This document shows, piece by piece, positions 52,876-62,854 of a stretch of 64,000 nucleotides of DNA (the stretch's first letter is position 1; each line of letters opens with the position of its first letter). This DNA is from Myroides fluvii (lineage in GTDB: Bacteria; Bacteroidota; Bacteroidia; Flavobacteriales; Flavobacteriaceae). The stretch is taken from contig NZ_CP039934.1 in NCBI RefSeq assembly GCF_009792295.1, forward strand, positions 2,810,501 to 2,874,500, written 5' to 3'. The position numbers were made by a program, and so were the translations under genes. Under the pieces are notes generated by a model that had not been told where the DNA came from, made no database searches, and was given only the letters and a program-made list of their open reading frames with translations.

Positions 52876-55800
52876 TTATTTAGCGTTATTTGCTTCAATC
52901 CATTGACGAGCATTAACAAAAGCTTCCATCCATGGAGAAACTTCGTCTTTGCGTCCTTCTGGGTAATTCGCCCAATGCCATTGGAATAATGAACGCTCAA
53001 TGTGTGGCATCATCACCAAGTGGCGACCTGTATTGTCACACATCATCGCTGTATTGTAATCCGAACCATTTGGATTCGCAGGATAGCTATCATACGCGTA
53101 TTTGGCTACGATATTGTAGTTGCTTTCCGCTTCTGGTAAATTGAATTTACCTTCACCATGTGAAATCCAAACCCCTAACGTACTACCTGCTAATGTAGAT
53201 AGCATAATGGAGTTGTTCTCTTGAATAGTTACTGAAGTAAAGTTGCTTTCGTGTTTTTGAGAATCGTTGTGTAACATTTTTCCGTGAACAGCATGCTCAG
53301 GATTGATCAACTCCAATTCCATAAACAATTGACAACCATTACAAATACCAACAGATAGTGTATCTTGACGTGCAAAGAAGTTTTTCAAGGCTGTATTAGC
53401 TTTCTCATTGTACATGAAAGCACCTGCCCATCCTTTAGCCGATCCCAATACGTCTGAGTTAGAGAAACCTCCAACTGCTCCGATGAATTGAATATCTTCT
53501 AATGTTTCTCTACCTGAAATTAAATCCGTCATGTGAACGTCTTTAACATCAAATCCAGCTAAGAACATCGCATTGGCAACCTCTCTTTCTGAGTTACTTC
53601 CCTTTTCGCGGATAATTGCCGCTTTTGGACGTGGTTTAGACGCATCAAGAGCGGGTTTCTTTCCGTCAAATTGTGCTGGGAAAGCAAATTGTAACGGTTG
53701 GTTTTTATAGTTGTTAAAACGATCTGTCGCTTTGTTGTTTTTCGTTTGTTTTTGATCCAATAAATACGAAGTCTTATACCACGTATCGCGGATGGCTGGA
53801 ACACTATAGCTAAAGCTGTCATTTCCGTTTTGGAAAGACACGGTTTCTTCAGCTAAAACCGTTCCGATTTTAGTAGCTTCAACACCTGCTGCTTGTAGCG
53901 TTTTTTCAAACGTCTCGTCGTTTTGTGCTTGAATGACTAAACCGATGTTTTCGTTAAAAAGAACTTTTACTGTATCCTGCTCATTTAAAGCTGTTAAATC
54001 ATAACGCGCTCCTAAGTTGATATCTGCAAAAGTCATCTCTAAAAGGGTTGTGATTAAACCACCACTTCCAATATCGTGACCTGCTGCAATTTGGTTGTTT
54101 TCTACTAATCCTTGAACGGCATTGAATGCTTTTTTGAAATAGGCTGCATCTTGAATTGTCGGTACTTCTTGTCCGATTTTGTTTAAAATCTGAGCAAAAG
54201 AAGAACCACCTAATTTAAAGCTGTCTTGTGATAGGCGAATATAGTAAATAGAACCGGCATTTTTCTTTAAAGTAGGCTCTACGATTTTGGTAATATCTGT
54301 ACAGTTAGCTGCCGCAGAAATAATAACCGTTCCAGGAGCAATTACCTCGTCATTCGGGTATTTTTGCTTCATAGAAAGGGAGTCTTTTCCTGTAGGGATA
54401 TTGATTCCCAGTTCAATAGCGAAATCTGAACACGCTTGAACTGCTTCGTATAAACGAGCGTCTTCTCCAGGGTTATTACATGCCCACATCCAGTTTGCAG
54501 ATAAGGAAATCCCTTTCATTTGCTCTTTTAATGGTGCCCAAACAATGTTGGATAACGCTTCAGCAATGGCATTTCTACTTCCAGCAGTAGGGTCAACCAA
54601 AGCCACAACAGGAGCATGTCCTACTGTGGTAGCGATTCCTTCTTTTCCTTTGTAATCTAAGGCCATAGCACCTAAGTTGTTCAAAGGCAATTGTAAAGGA
54701 CCTGTACATTGTTGTTTGGCCACTCGACCTCCCACACAACGGTCTACTTTATTGGTTAACCAATCTTTAGAAGCAACTGCTTCTAGTTGCAACAATTGGT
54801 TTAAGTAATCGTCTACTTTTTCAACCGAATAATCTAAATCAGCATACACACGGGCAATCGTTTGATCGGCCATGATGGTTTTTGGAGAGCTACCGAACAT
54901 TTCTTCAATAGCGAAATCCATTGGTTTAGCTCCTGTTTTTGCTGATTCAATGGTAAAGCGGTGATCATTGGTAATTTCACCTACGGCATACATTGGTGCG
55001 CGTTCTCTTTCAGCAATGCGCGCTAAGGTATCCATGTCTTTCTTGCCAATAACCAATCCCATACGCTCTTGAGATTCGTTTCCGATTGTTTCTTTAGCAG
55101 AAAGTGTTGGGTCTCCAATAGGAAGTTGATCCAAATTGATGTGCCCCCCTGTTTCCTCTACTAATTCAGACAAACAGTTTAAGTGTCCACCCGCACCGTG
55201 ATCGTGAATCGATACAATAGGGTTGTGGTCTGCTTCAACTAATCCGCGAATTGCATTTGCTGCGCGTTTTTGCATCTCAGGGTTAGAACGTTGAATGGCA
55301 TTTAATTCGATTCCCGAACCAAAAGCTCCTGTATTTGAAGAAGAAACAGCTGCTCCTCCCATACCAATACGGTAGTTTTCACCTCCTAAGATTACTACTT
55401 GGTCTCCTTGCGCTGGTTTGTGTTTTATTGCTTGGTCTAACTTTCCATATCCGATACCACCCGCTTGCATGATTACTTTGTCGAAACCAAGCTTGCGTGC
55501 CTCTTCTTCATGTTCAAAAGTTAGAATAGACCCCGTAATTAACGGTTGTCCGAATTTATTTCCAAAATCAGAAGCCCCATTTGAAGCTTTGATTAAAATA
55601 TCAATAGGGGTTTGGTATAACCACGCTCTTTCATCCATGGCCTTCTCCCAAGGACGGTTTTCTTCTAAACGAGAGTACGAAGTCATGTAAATCGCTGTTC
55701 CTGCTAAAGGCAATGATCCTTGCCCTCCAGCTAAACGGTCGCGAATTTCCCCTCCAGAACCTGTAGCTGCACCGTTAAAAGGCTCTACGGTTGTAGGGAA

Positions 55801-56544
55801 GTTATGCGTCTCTGCTTTTAGTGAAATCACTGAATCAAACTCTTTTTCTGCATAAAAATCAGGTTTGTCAGCAGATAATGGCGCGAATTGTGTAACACGT
55901 GGCCCTTTTACAAAAGCAACGTTATCTTTATAAGCCGAAACAATATCATTCGGATTGGTCTCGGATGTTTTCTTAATTAATTTGAATAAAGACGTTGGTT
56001 TCTCTTCACCATCAATAACAAACGTTCCATTGAAAATCTTATGACGGCAGTGTTCTGAGTTTACTTGAGAAAAACCAAAAACTTCTGAATCTGTAAGTTT
56101 ACGGTCAATTTTAGTTGCTAAATCTTCTAAATAACCAATCTCTTCTTCGTTTAGTGCTAATCCCTCTTCTTGGTTGTATTTCGCAATATCGTCAATGTAA
56201 ATAATCGGTTCTGGTTGAATGTTAATCGCAAATATATCTTGGTTTAACGATTCAAACACTTGTGACAACATTGGGTCAAATTCTTGCTGATTCGCTTCGA
56301 AAAATTCTTCAATGCGAGCAATTCCAAGAATCCCCATGTTTTGTGTAATTTCAACCGCATTTGTACTCCAAGGCGTAATCATGGTTGCGCGAGGACCAAT
56401 AAATGATTTGTCAATTACTTTTTGATCGAGGTGCGTTGCATTGCCAAAAAGCCAGTTTAGTTTTTGAATATCTTCAATAGATAAAATGTTCTCCACCTGT
56501 ACAGCGTAGAACTTTTTCGAAGGGTTTTCGAAGAAATAAATCAT
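52876..56544 (-). CDS. purL: Phosphoribosylformylglycinamidine synthase
   Basis: 1222 aa, the large single-chain form. N-terminal PurS-like and linker regions, two AIRS-like ATP-binding halves (VSLKAETHNFPTTVEPFNGAATGSGGEIRD; GGSSFAQIL), and a C-terminal glutamine amidotransferase domain with catalytic Cys1068 (GICNGCQ), His1181 and Glu1183 (MPHIERSLFQ). It catalyses the fourth step of purine biosynthesis, FGAR + Gln + ATP to FGAM. It is a single gene with a TAnnTTTG box 35 nt upstream and its own terminator. Confidence 0.98.
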   Translation of the reverse strand: MIYFFENPSKKFYAVQVENILSIEDIQKLNWLFGNATHLDQKVIDKSFIGPRATMITPWSTNAVEITQNMGILGIARIEEFFEANQQEFDPMLSQVFESLNQDIFAINIQPEPIIYIDDIAKYNQEEGLALNEEEIGYLEDLATKIDRKLTDSEVFGFSQVNSEHCRHKIFNGTFVIDGEEKPTSLFKLIKKTSETNPNDIVSAYKDNVAFVKGPRVTQFAPLSADKPDFYAEKEFDSVISLKAETHNFPTTVEPFNGAATGSGGEIRDRLAGGQGSLPLAGTAIYMTSYSRLEENRPWEKAMDERAWLYQTPIDILIKASNGASDFGNKFGQPLITGSILTFEHEEEARKLGFDKVIMQAGGIGYGKLDQAIKHKPAQGDQVVILGGENYRIGMGGAAVSSSNTGAFGSGIELNAIQRSNPEMQKRAANAIRGLVEADHNPIVSIHDHGAGGHLNCLSELVEETGGHINLDQLPIGDPTLSAKETIGNESQERMGLVIGKKDMDTLARIAERERAPMYAVGEITNDHRFTIESAKTGAKPMDFAIEEMFGSSPKTIMADQTIARVYADLDYSVEKVDDYLNQLLQLEAVASKDWLTNKVDRCVGGRVAKQQCTGPLQLPLNNLGAMALDYKGKEGIATTVGHAPVVALVDPTAGSRNAIAEALSNIVWAPLKEQMKGISLSANWMWACNNPGEDARLYEAVQACSDFAIELGINIPTGKDSLSMKQKYPNDEVIAPGTVIISAAANCTDITKIVEPTLKKNAGSIYYIRLSQDSFKLGGSSFAQILNKIGQEVPTIQDAAYFKKAFNAVQGLVENNQIAAGHDIGSGGLITTLLEMTFADINLGARYDLTALNEQDTVKVLFNENIGLVIQAQNDETFEKTLQAAGVEATKIGTVLAEETVSFQNGNDSFSYSVPAIRDTWYKTSYLLDQKQTKNNKATDRFNNYKNQPLQFAFPAQFDGKKPALDASKPRPKAAIIREKGSNSEREVANAMFLAGFDVKDVHMTDLISGRETLEDIQFIGAVGGFSNSDVLGSAKGWAGAFMYNEKANTALKNFFARQDTLSVGICNGCQLFMELELINPEHAVHGKMLHNDSQKHESNFTSVTIQENNSIMLSTLAGSTLGVWISHGEGKFNLPEAESNYNIVAKYAYDSYPANPNGSDYNTAMMCDNTGRHLVMMPHIERSLFQWHWANYPEGRKDEVSPWMEAFVNARQWIEANNAK

Positions 56545-56579
56545 TGCGATAAGATTATTTTAGTTGTTGTTGTAAGATG

Positions 56580-56587
56580 CAAAAATA
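56580..56587 (-). promoter_or_regulatory. Candidate -7 box for purL
   Basis: The minus strand reads TATTTTTG (TAnnTTTG), 35 nt before the ATG. No purine riboswitch is visible in this short leader. Confidence 0.45.
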
Positions 56588-56611
56588 TACTAAAAAAAGA
56601 CAATTAAAAAA

Positions 56612-58096
56612 TTATTCTTTTGTAGTTTCAATATGTTGATAAGCACCCAAATCTGCTGATTTACTACGGTCTTTTCCGTCGATATCTCGAGCAATAGTAC
56701 GGGCAATTTCAGCATCTCCCTTGCCAATTAACTGTGTCATTTGACTAGAATAGTGAAATTCGTTCTTTTTTGGATTTTTAAAATCTATCGTTGCTAGTGT
56801 AGGAGTATCCAATAAAATCGTGTTTTTGTACATCGATTCATTGGCGTAATTGTAAATCTCAATCGTCTTGTTTCGCTTACTTGTATCTTTAAAAGCAGTA
56901 GATTGAAAATGAATATTCGCGTTGTCTTTCGTTTCGAAGAGGAAACTTTGCGCTATTGAGGTGTGTAAAATACTGTTTTGAATCGTCAAGTGTTCAAAAG
57001 GAGTTGCCGTGGCGTTTGCAACAAGCAGTGCCGTTTGATCTGGACGGAGTCCCGTATTGCTAAAGGTACAATGTTGAAAGGTGTAATCTCCGCCATTGCG
57101 CAAAACAACTGTTGCATTTTGCGTGTGTGCTGCAATGATGTTTTGTCCTACTACTTTAGAGTTGCTTGCATATAATGCAGAGTAAAGGTGATTGAATAAT
57201 TTGGTATTTCGGATGGTAAAATCCGTTGCATTTTCAAGGTATAAGCCAATCTTTGCCTGTTCAATCGTCACGTGATTCAGTATGCTAGTACTAGGGTTTT
57301 GCATGCGAATACCCGACCATTGCCCAGCGGTATAAGCATAAGCAGGTTCCAAGCGATTACCGCGCAGTAGAATCGGTTGATCTAAGGTGCCTTCTGCGTC
57401 TATTGCACTACCAGGTAAACCAATTATTCCAGAATTTTCGTGAAAGTAAATTTGCGTGCCTCGCTGTAAGGTTAAGATTTTGTTTTCGGGAATAATCGCA
57501 TAACCATAGATCACGTAAGGTTTTGTATCATTCATCGTTAGTGAATTCGCAGCATGAACCTCCAAATCACCGAAATAAAAGCCATCAACCGTTGTTTTGT
57601 CGTCCAGTTGAACCGTGTGTAATACCTGTTTTCCTCCTTTGCCTGGATGTAAAAAATAAGCATCCTTGATTAACGTTACCAGTTCAATACTTTGGGGTTG
57701 GCTATTGCCCAAGAGGCGAATTTGATCGACATAAATGAAATCTTTGGCTTGTGTATCTGCTTTACCCAGGGTGTGAACAAAAACGTATAAGCTGTCTTTA
57801 GCAAGAAGCTCTATATTGGTAAATTTCTTAGCAGAGACACCCTCAATTAATAAATTGAAATACGATTGCTCGCCTTTGCCTAAGGTTAATTGTGGAATTT
57901 TAATGTTTTTATTACTCGTATTGTAGATTTTTACCAGATGAGAACTTGATTGTGTTTCAGTAAAAACAGGATCAAGATAGACCGTATCTGCAGAAAAACG
58001 CAACGGTTGGGTATAGGGTTCAAAATCCAAATCTGTTCGGCAACTGACAAGGCTGAACAAGGCGATAAAGAACATCATTAACCGAAGTGTATTCAT
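56612..58096 (-). CDS. Lipoprotein with right-handed beta-helix (choice-of-anchor-like) domain
   Basis: 494 aa from the ATG at 58096 (MNTLRLMMFFIALFSLVSC, lipobox Cys19); the frame extends upstream but would overlap the glycosyltransferase gene. Residues 30-170 form an Ig-like N-terminal region (VKIYNTSNKNIKIPQLTLGKGEQSYFNLLIEGV). The rest is a series of short beta repeats (ILRGNRLEPAY ... NHVTIEQAKIGLYLENATDFTIRNTKLFNHLYSALYASNSKV) typical of parallel beta-helix proteins. Role on the surface is unknown. It follows the glycosyltransferase genes closely. Confidence 0.75.
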   Translation of the reverse strand: MNTLRLMMFFIALFSLVSCRTDLDFEPYTQPLRFSADTVYLDPVFTETQSSSHLVKIYNTSNKNIKIPQLTLGKGEQSYFNLLIEGVSAKKFTNIELLAKDSLYVFVHTLGKADTQAKDFIYVDQIRLLGNSQPQSIELVTLIKDAYFLHPGKGGKQVLHTVQLDDKTTVDGFYFGDLEVHAANSLTMNDTKPYVIYGYAIIPENKILTLQRGTQIYFHENSGIIGLPGSAIDAEGTLDQPILLRGNRLEPAYAYTAGQWSGIRMQNPSTSILNHVTIEQAKIGLYLENATDFTIRNTKLFNHLYSALYASNSKVVGQNIIAAHTQNATVVLRNGGDYTFQHCTFSNTGLRPDQTALLVANATATPFEHLTIQNSILHTSIAQSFLFETKDNANIHFQSTAFKDTSKRNKTIEIYNYANESMYKNTILLDTPTLATIDFKNPKKNEFHYSSQMTQLIGKGDAEIARTIARDIDGKDRSKSADLGAYQHIETTKE

Positions 58097-58145
58097 AACT
58101 GCTTTTTGGGGTAAATGTAATAAATTAAACGAAACAAGAGCGGGA

Positions 58146-58910
58146 TTATTTGTCAATGTTATTTCTTAGCATCCAGAGCTTTACGTAACGTAAAAACGTC
58201 GCATAAGCATTTAGAGAGGAAAGAATTAAACCGGGTACACCATCGCGAAACCCTTGTTTTAATAGATAGTGTTTGAGGAAGCGAAGGCCGGGTTTTATGA
58301 TGAAATGATATCCTGTTATTTTTCCCGTTTTTTGATTGTAATCCTCTGCCTGTAAACTAGCATATTTACTTAGTTTGGCAATGTGAAAATCAAATCCCCT
58401 ATAGGTGTTGTGATACAATTTAGCAGATAAAAAACCGAGGGTTCCCTTTACCTGTAAACACTCGTGAACGCGATTGGTATAACGAGACACGTCTTTTTTA
58501 AACAGGCGAATTACCTTGTCCTTTTGATAGCCTGAAAATTTAATTTCACGGTTAAAAAAGAAATTTTTACGATACACCCAATAAGCGTCGTGTTCGTTTA
58601 GTTTATCCTCCTCAATCAACCTTCTTATTTCTTGTTCAAGTTCTGGAGTTAGCTGCTCATCAGCATCAAGTAGGAGAATCCAGTCACTTGGCATTTGCTC
58701 AATCGCCCAATTCTTTTGATCGGAGTAATTGTCAAATTTACGCCACAGTACAGTTGCACCAAGTTCTTGGGCAAGTTCTACTGTTTTATCTGTACTGAAT
58801 GAATCTACAATATATACTTCGTCCACTATATTCTTAGCAGATAAAATACAGGCTCTAATGTTGGACTCTTCATTCTTTGTGGGAACTAAAAGAGTGATCT
58901 TCTTTTTCAT
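58146..58910 (-). CDS. Family 2 glycosyltransferase (WaaE/KdtX-like)
   Basis: 254 aa GT-A fold. TLLVPTKNEESNIRACILS opens the Rossmann-like domain and the D-x-D sits in WILLLDADEQL. The body KNFFFNREIKFSGYQKDKVIRLFKK and the C-terminal amphipathic helix (PGLILSSLNAYATFLRYVKLW) fit WaaE-type beta-1,4-glucosyltransferases that modify LPS core. It is a paralogue of the next gene upstream and probably acts in LPS or related glycan assembly at the inner membrane face. Confidence 0.88.
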   Translation of the reverse strand: MKKKITLLVPTKNEESNIRACILSAKNIVDEVYIVDSFSTDKTVELAQELGATVLWRKFDNYSDQKNWAIEQMPSDWILLLDADEQLTPELEQEIRRLIEEDKLNEHDAYWVYRKNFFFNREIKFSGYQKDKVIRLFKKDVSRYTNRVHECLQVKGTLGFLSAKLYHNTYRGFDFHIAKLSKYASLQAEDYNQKTGKITGYHFIIKPGLRFLKHYLLKQGFRDGVPGLILSSLNAYATFLRYVKLWMLRNNIDK

Positions 58911-58954
58911 AATTAAGTAAAAGCAATTTAGTTTGTTTTCTAAAGAAAGCGCTT

Positions 58955-59704
58955 TTAGTTTTTAGATTTATGTAAGCGAATGAGCTTTACATATTTTATA
59001 AACGAAAAGAACGATTGTATTATTGCAAAAGCTAAGCCATCAATTCCGTTTAACACTCCTTTTTTAAAAAAATAGCATCTTATAAAAGCTACTGTTCCAT
59101 TTAAAATGGGCTTAAAAGAGGATACTTTTTTTCCTTTTTCAAATAGTTGTTGCGCTGCCCACGTAGAGTATTGATTCTTTTTATCAATCACTTGCTTGTA
59201 ATTTTGCCAACCATAATGTAAAATGTGTACGTTGACGCTTTTTTCATTCGTAGTTACAATGTATTGATGGGTGATGTCTGCAGAAGGACCCGCCGTTTTT
59301 TTATTGAAAAAACGAACTTTTGAATCGGGATACCAACCTGAAAAATCAATTAATTTATCGCCTAAAAAGTTTTTAACTCTAAATTTAAAACCATCAAAAG
59401 GGCTATTTTCATATCCTTTCTTTTGGATAAAAGCAAGTGCATCTGTATCTAAGAACTCATCCGCATCTAGATTCATAATCCAATCGTGTTTACAAAATTG
59501 TAAACCATGGGTGCGTTGCGGTCCATCTCCTAAAAATGCTTGAAGGTAGACTTTCGCCCCTCTGCTTTCTGCAAGAGCTACTGTATTGTCAGTACTGTTA
59601 GAATCGATAATAATAACTTCGTCACAGTATTGAAATAAAGCATCGATGCATTTTTCTATATTTTTCTCTTCATTAAATGTAATTACTAATCCACTGATTG
59701 CCAT
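58955..59704 (-). CDS. Family 2 glycosyltransferase (WaaE/KdtX-like paralogue)
   Basis: 249 aa. ISGLVITFNEEKNIEKCIDALF and the D-x-D-type motif NLDADEFLD place it in the same WaaE-like group as its neighbour. The middle reads SGWYPDSKVRFFNKKTAG, the family's acceptor-loop area, and the end again forms an amphipathic segment (GLAFAIIQSFFSFIKYVKLIRL). The pair and the LTA-synthase-like gene lie in the same direction within 3.5 kb and may form an envelope-glycan unit. Confidence 0.88.
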   Translation of the reverse strand: MAISGLVITFNEEKNIEKCIDALFQYCDEVIIIDSNSTDNTVALAESRGAKVYLQAFLGDGPQRTHGLQFCKHDWIMNLDADEFLDTDALAFIQKKGYENSPFDGFKFRVKNFLGDKLIDFSGWYPDSKVRFFNKKTAGPSADITHQYIVTTNEKSVNVHILHYGWQNYKQVIDKKNQYSTWAAQQLFEKGKKVSSFKPILNGTVAFIRCYFFKKGVLNGIDGLAFAIIQSFFSFIKYVKLIRLHKSKN

Positions 59705-59769
59705 GGTATGTTATATTTTGTAACGGGTCAATTTAAATGAGTTCTCTTTCTCGTGTAAAGATGCTAAAA

Positions 59770-61641
59770 TTATAGCTTTTTTTTAACAACTAGTTGATTG
59801 TTTTTTACACGAGAATTAAAAGTTTGGATATAGGCTTTTAAAAAGCGTTCCATTTCTTCTACTTTAGCTGGATCTTTTCCTAGAAGATTGTCTTTTAATT
59901 CAGGATCGATTTTCCAGTTGTAAAGTCCTAAACTCTTTGTCCCATCAAAAGCCAGGTAGTAATCGCCTTCTTCATAGTTGTAAATATTGTTCAAATAGCT
60001 AATAGCAAAGTCTTGATCAGATTGATAGGATTTTCCAAAGGAAACTAGTTGAGTATTGATTTTCAAATAGTCCATTAAACTGGGTAAAATATCAATTTGC
60101 TGGAAATTTTTTTCAATTTTTGCCACGGGTAAGCTTGTATCTCCAGGAGCAAAGAATAAAATGGGGATTCTAAATTTTCCCACATTGGTTTTCCATTTTT
60201 CTATCTGTCCATCAGAAGAGGTGTGATCCGCTACGACAATAAAGAGCGTATTCTTATACCAAGCTTTGGTTTGAGCTGTTTTAAAAAATTGCTCCAAAGC
60301 ATAATCAGCATAGGCAATGGATTCGTGTATCGCCCCTGTTCCTTTTGGAAATTTACCTTTGTGTTTTTCGGGAATTGTATAAGGATTATGGGACGAGATG
60401 GTAAATAAAGTAGAGAAAAAAGGAGCTTTAAATCCATCTAATTTACCAGCAAAAAACTGTAAAAATTCTTCGTCAAAAATACCCCAAGAACCGTCAAAGG
60501 CTTCTGGTCCTTCATATTCATTTTTTCCGTAATATTCTTTAAATCCCGCTACATTTGCATATTGATCAAAGTTTTGACTTCCGTTAAAAGCTCCGTGAAA
60601 GAAGGCCGTGTGATAACCGTTGTCGTTGAGTATTTTGGGTAGAGGATAAACGTCGTTTAAGGCATAACTCGAGGTAATATATGTGCGATCCATTAAACTT
60701 GGAATACTGGAAATAGAAGAGGGAACCGCGTCAATTGACACTTTTCCATTGGCAAATCCATGTTCAAAGAAATAGCTGTTTTGCGCCAATGAATCCATAA
60801 AAGGAGTTAGTCCAATATGCATATTCTCTCGTCCAAAGCTTTCAACAATTAATAAAACCACATTCTTCTTGTTGATCGAGTCATAGTGGAAAACTTGAAC
60901 AGGATTGAAAATCTGTACTAATTCTTCTTCACTGTAAAAATTATAATCAGGTAGAGTTTCCTTTTTACCCATGGTCTTTAATACAGAAAAGGGGGTGTTT
61001 AATACTAAGGCCGTGTTTTTGAGGCCTCCATAACCAGCGGCATCAACCAAGCGAATGGGTTTGGGTTGAAAACCACCACGCCCTAAAACGAGTAGAATTC
61101 CCACCACCAACACTGTTACAATGGCTTGTGGAAAATTAAAACGAGAATCGTATATTTTATAATCTATTTTTCTGTAAATCAACCAGAAGAAAACGAAAGA
61201 TCCCAACATAAAAAGAGGAATCCACCAATAGTCAACGATGAAGTTTTTTAGCAAACCCGGCAATTCATTTTCCATGCCTGACGCTGTAAGAAAAGCATAC
61301 GAACTTCGTCTGCCAATAAAGCGAAAGTATTCGTAATCAACGAAATTTAGACATAGAATAAAGATATTGACGAGGTAAAAACTGTAGAATAAAAACGCCT
61401 GATATCCTTTTTTCGTTTGAAACTTGCCTGGCCATAGGTGTAAAAGGGCAAAAAGAAGATTGATAAAACCCAATGCAGCTAAGTCAAAGCGCATTCCGCC
61501 CCAAATTACTTTGGCGTCAAAAGGGTCTAATAGATGACCATTATACCAATAAAAGCCGAATCTACACAATTGATAGAAAGCAAAAATAAGCAAGAAGCGC
61601 AACGTGAAAATCTTGGTGTTTTTAGAAAATAGTTTAGTCAT
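59770..61641 (-). CDS. LTA-synthase-like sulfatase-fold membrane enzyme
   Basis: 623 aa from the ATG at 61641 (MTKLFSKNTKIFTLRFLLIF). Five N-terminal membrane helices (to about 205) precede a sulfatase-fold catalytic domain with NVVLLIVESFGRENM (metal and nucleophile region), GKVSIDAVPSSISSIPSLM, FSTLFTISSHNPYT and FIVVADHTSSDG. These are the hallmarks of the LTA-synthase/OpgB superfamily, which transfers phosphoglycerol or phosphoethanolamine groups. In a Gram-negative it probably decorates periplasmic glycans or LPS. The nucleophile appears to be Ser (GKVS) rather than the Thr of LtaS. Confidence 0.85.
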   Translation of the reverse strand: MTKLFSKNTKIFTLRFLLIFAFYQLCRFGFYWYNGHLLDPFDAKVIWGGMRFDLAALGFINLLFALLHLWPGKFQTKKGYQAFLFYSFYLVNIFILCLNFVDYEYFRFIGRRSSYAFLTASGMENELPGLLKNFIVDYWWIPLFMLGSFVFFWLIYRKIDYKIYDSRFNFPQAIVTVLVVGILLVLGRGGFQPKPIRLVDAAGYGGLKNTALVLNTPFSVLKTMGKKETLPDYNFYSEEELVQIFNPVQVFHYDSINKKNVVLLIVESFGRENMHIGLTPFMDSLAQNSYFFEHGFANGKVSIDAVPSSISSIPSLMDRTYITSSYALNDVYPLPKILNDNGYHTAFFHGAFNGSQNFDQYANVAGFKEYYGKNEYEGPEAFDGSWGIFDEEFLQFFAGKLDGFKAPFFSTLFTISSHNPYTIPEKHKGKFPKGTGAIHESIAYADYALEQFFKTAQTKAWYKNTLFIVVADHTSSDGQIEKWKTNVGKFRIPILFFAPGDTSLPVAKIEKNFQQIDILPSLMDYLKINTQLVSFGKSYQSDQDFAISYLNNIYNYEEGDYYLAFDGTKSLGLYNWKIDPELKDNLLGKDPAKVEEMERFLKAYIQTFNSRVKNNQLVVKKKL

Positions 61642-61667
61642 AACGTAATCGTGTGATTTTAAACCTA

Positions 61668-61701
61668 AATTACCACAGTCCAAAGCTGAACTGTGGTAAT
61701 T
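61668..61701. repeat. 12-bp inverted repeat between dapD and the LTA-synthase-like gene
   Basis: Perfect arms AATTACCACAGT/ACTGTGGTAATT with a 10-nt loop, but only a weak T-run. It could be a weak terminator of dapD; it lies upstream of the proposed ATG at 61641. Confidence 0.6.
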
Positions 61702-61723
61702 GTATTAGGGGTGTTGTGTTGAA

Positions 61724-62542
61724 TTAAACCGCAACATTGTATTCTCTCAAAGCATCGTTTAACGATGTTTTTAAATCCGTAGAAGGTTTTCGTTTTCCAA
61801 TAATTAAAGCACAAGGTACTTGGTATTCACCTGCTGGGAATTGTTTGGTATAGGATCCGGGAATAACAACGGAACGTTCTGGCACGTAACCTTTGATTTC
61901 TACGGGATTTTCTCCTGTTACATCGATAATTTTGGTTGAGGCAGTTAAGACCACATTAGCGCCTAAAACGGCTTCTTTTCCCACGCGAACACCTTCAACA
62001 ACAATACAACGTGAGCCGATAAAGGCGTGATCTTCGATAATCACAGGGGCGGCTTGTAAAGGCTCTAAAACACCGCCAATACCCACTCCTCCTGAAAGGT
62101 GAACGTGTTTGCCAATTTGTGCACAAGAACCAACAGTTGCCCATGTATCAACCATCGTTCCTTCATCGACATAGGCACCAATATTTACATATGAAGGCAT
62201 GAGAATTACACCTGATGAAATATATGCCCCATGACGCGCTACGGCATTAGGCACTACGCGAATGCCTTTTTCTGCATAATGCGTTTTCAAAGGCATCTTA
62301 TCGTGGTATTCGAAAATTCCCACCTCAAAAGTTTCCATTTTTTGAATGGGAAAATAGAGTACTACGGCTTTTTTTACCCACTCATTTACTTGCCATCCCT
62401 CTGATGTTGGTTCCGCAACGCGCAGTTTACCTTGGTCAATGGATGCAATGACTTCGCGAATTGCACTTTGTGTATCTTGATTTTGAAGCAATGAACGATC
62501 ATTCCATGCGTGTTCAATAATTTGTTGTAGATGATTCATCAT
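61724..62542 (-). CDS. dapD: 2,3,4,5-tetrahydropyridine-2,6-dicarboxylate N-succinyltransferase
   Basis: 272 aa. N-terminal helical domain, then a left-handed beta-helix built from hexapeptides (GVILMPSYVNIGAYVDEGTMVDTWATVGSCAQIGKHVHLSGGVGIGGVLEP), the DapD signature. It makes N-succinyl-2-amino-6-ketopimelate in the lysine and meso-diaminopimelate pathway. It is a single gene with a long, structured leader (to the -7 box at 62706). Confidence 0.96.
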   Translation of the reverse strand: MMNHLQQIIEHAWNDRSLLQNQDTQSAIREVIASIDQGKLRVAEPTSEGWQVNEWVKKAVVLYFPIQKMETFEVGIFEYHDKMPLKTHYAEKGIRVVPNAVARHGAYISSGVILMPSYVNIGAYVDEGTMVDTWATVGSCAQIGKHVHLSGGVGIGGVLEPLQAAPVIIEDHAFIGSRCIVVEGVRVGKEAVLGANVVLTASTKIIDVTGENPVEIKGYVPERSVVIPGSYTKQFPAGEYQVPCALIIGKRKPSTDLKTSLNDALREYNVAV

Positions 62543-62705
62543 GCGCTTTTTTAGATTAAAATTGGTTTGGCGTATCTCGAAACAATCACTTGTACAAGGC
62601 GTTTCTCAACAGGTAATTGCCTTGCTGTTCTCGTAAGAGAAGCATCCTCGTACACGAATCGTATAGTCGTGTTTACATCTTGTTTATGTATCGAAAAAAC
62701 AGCTA
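62543..62705 (-). other. Long structured leader of dapD
   Basis: About 160 nt between the ATG and the candidate -7 box. It contains CAAGGC/GCCTTG arms (62596-62601 and 62620-62625) and shorter inverted pairs. I do not recognise a known riboswitch in it, nor a lysine-rich leader peptide. It may be regulatory or simply a long 5' UTR. Confidence 0.4.
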
Positions 62706-62713
62706 CAAATATA
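62706..62713 (-). promoter_or_regulatory. Candidate -7 box for dapD
   Basis: The minus strand reads TATATTTG (TAnnTTTG), 163 nt upstream of the dapD ATG. Confidence 0.35.
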
Positions 62714-62854
62714 AGTATAAAAGTTTAGAAAAGATTGGTGGAATAGCGGGAAATCTAGCAATAAAGAAAGGGGAAAAGAAAGGAAAACAGTTTTTAATTT
62801 CAATTTATTTCGTCGTTTGCGTATGAAAATGAGGGGACCTATTTTTTTTACTTG

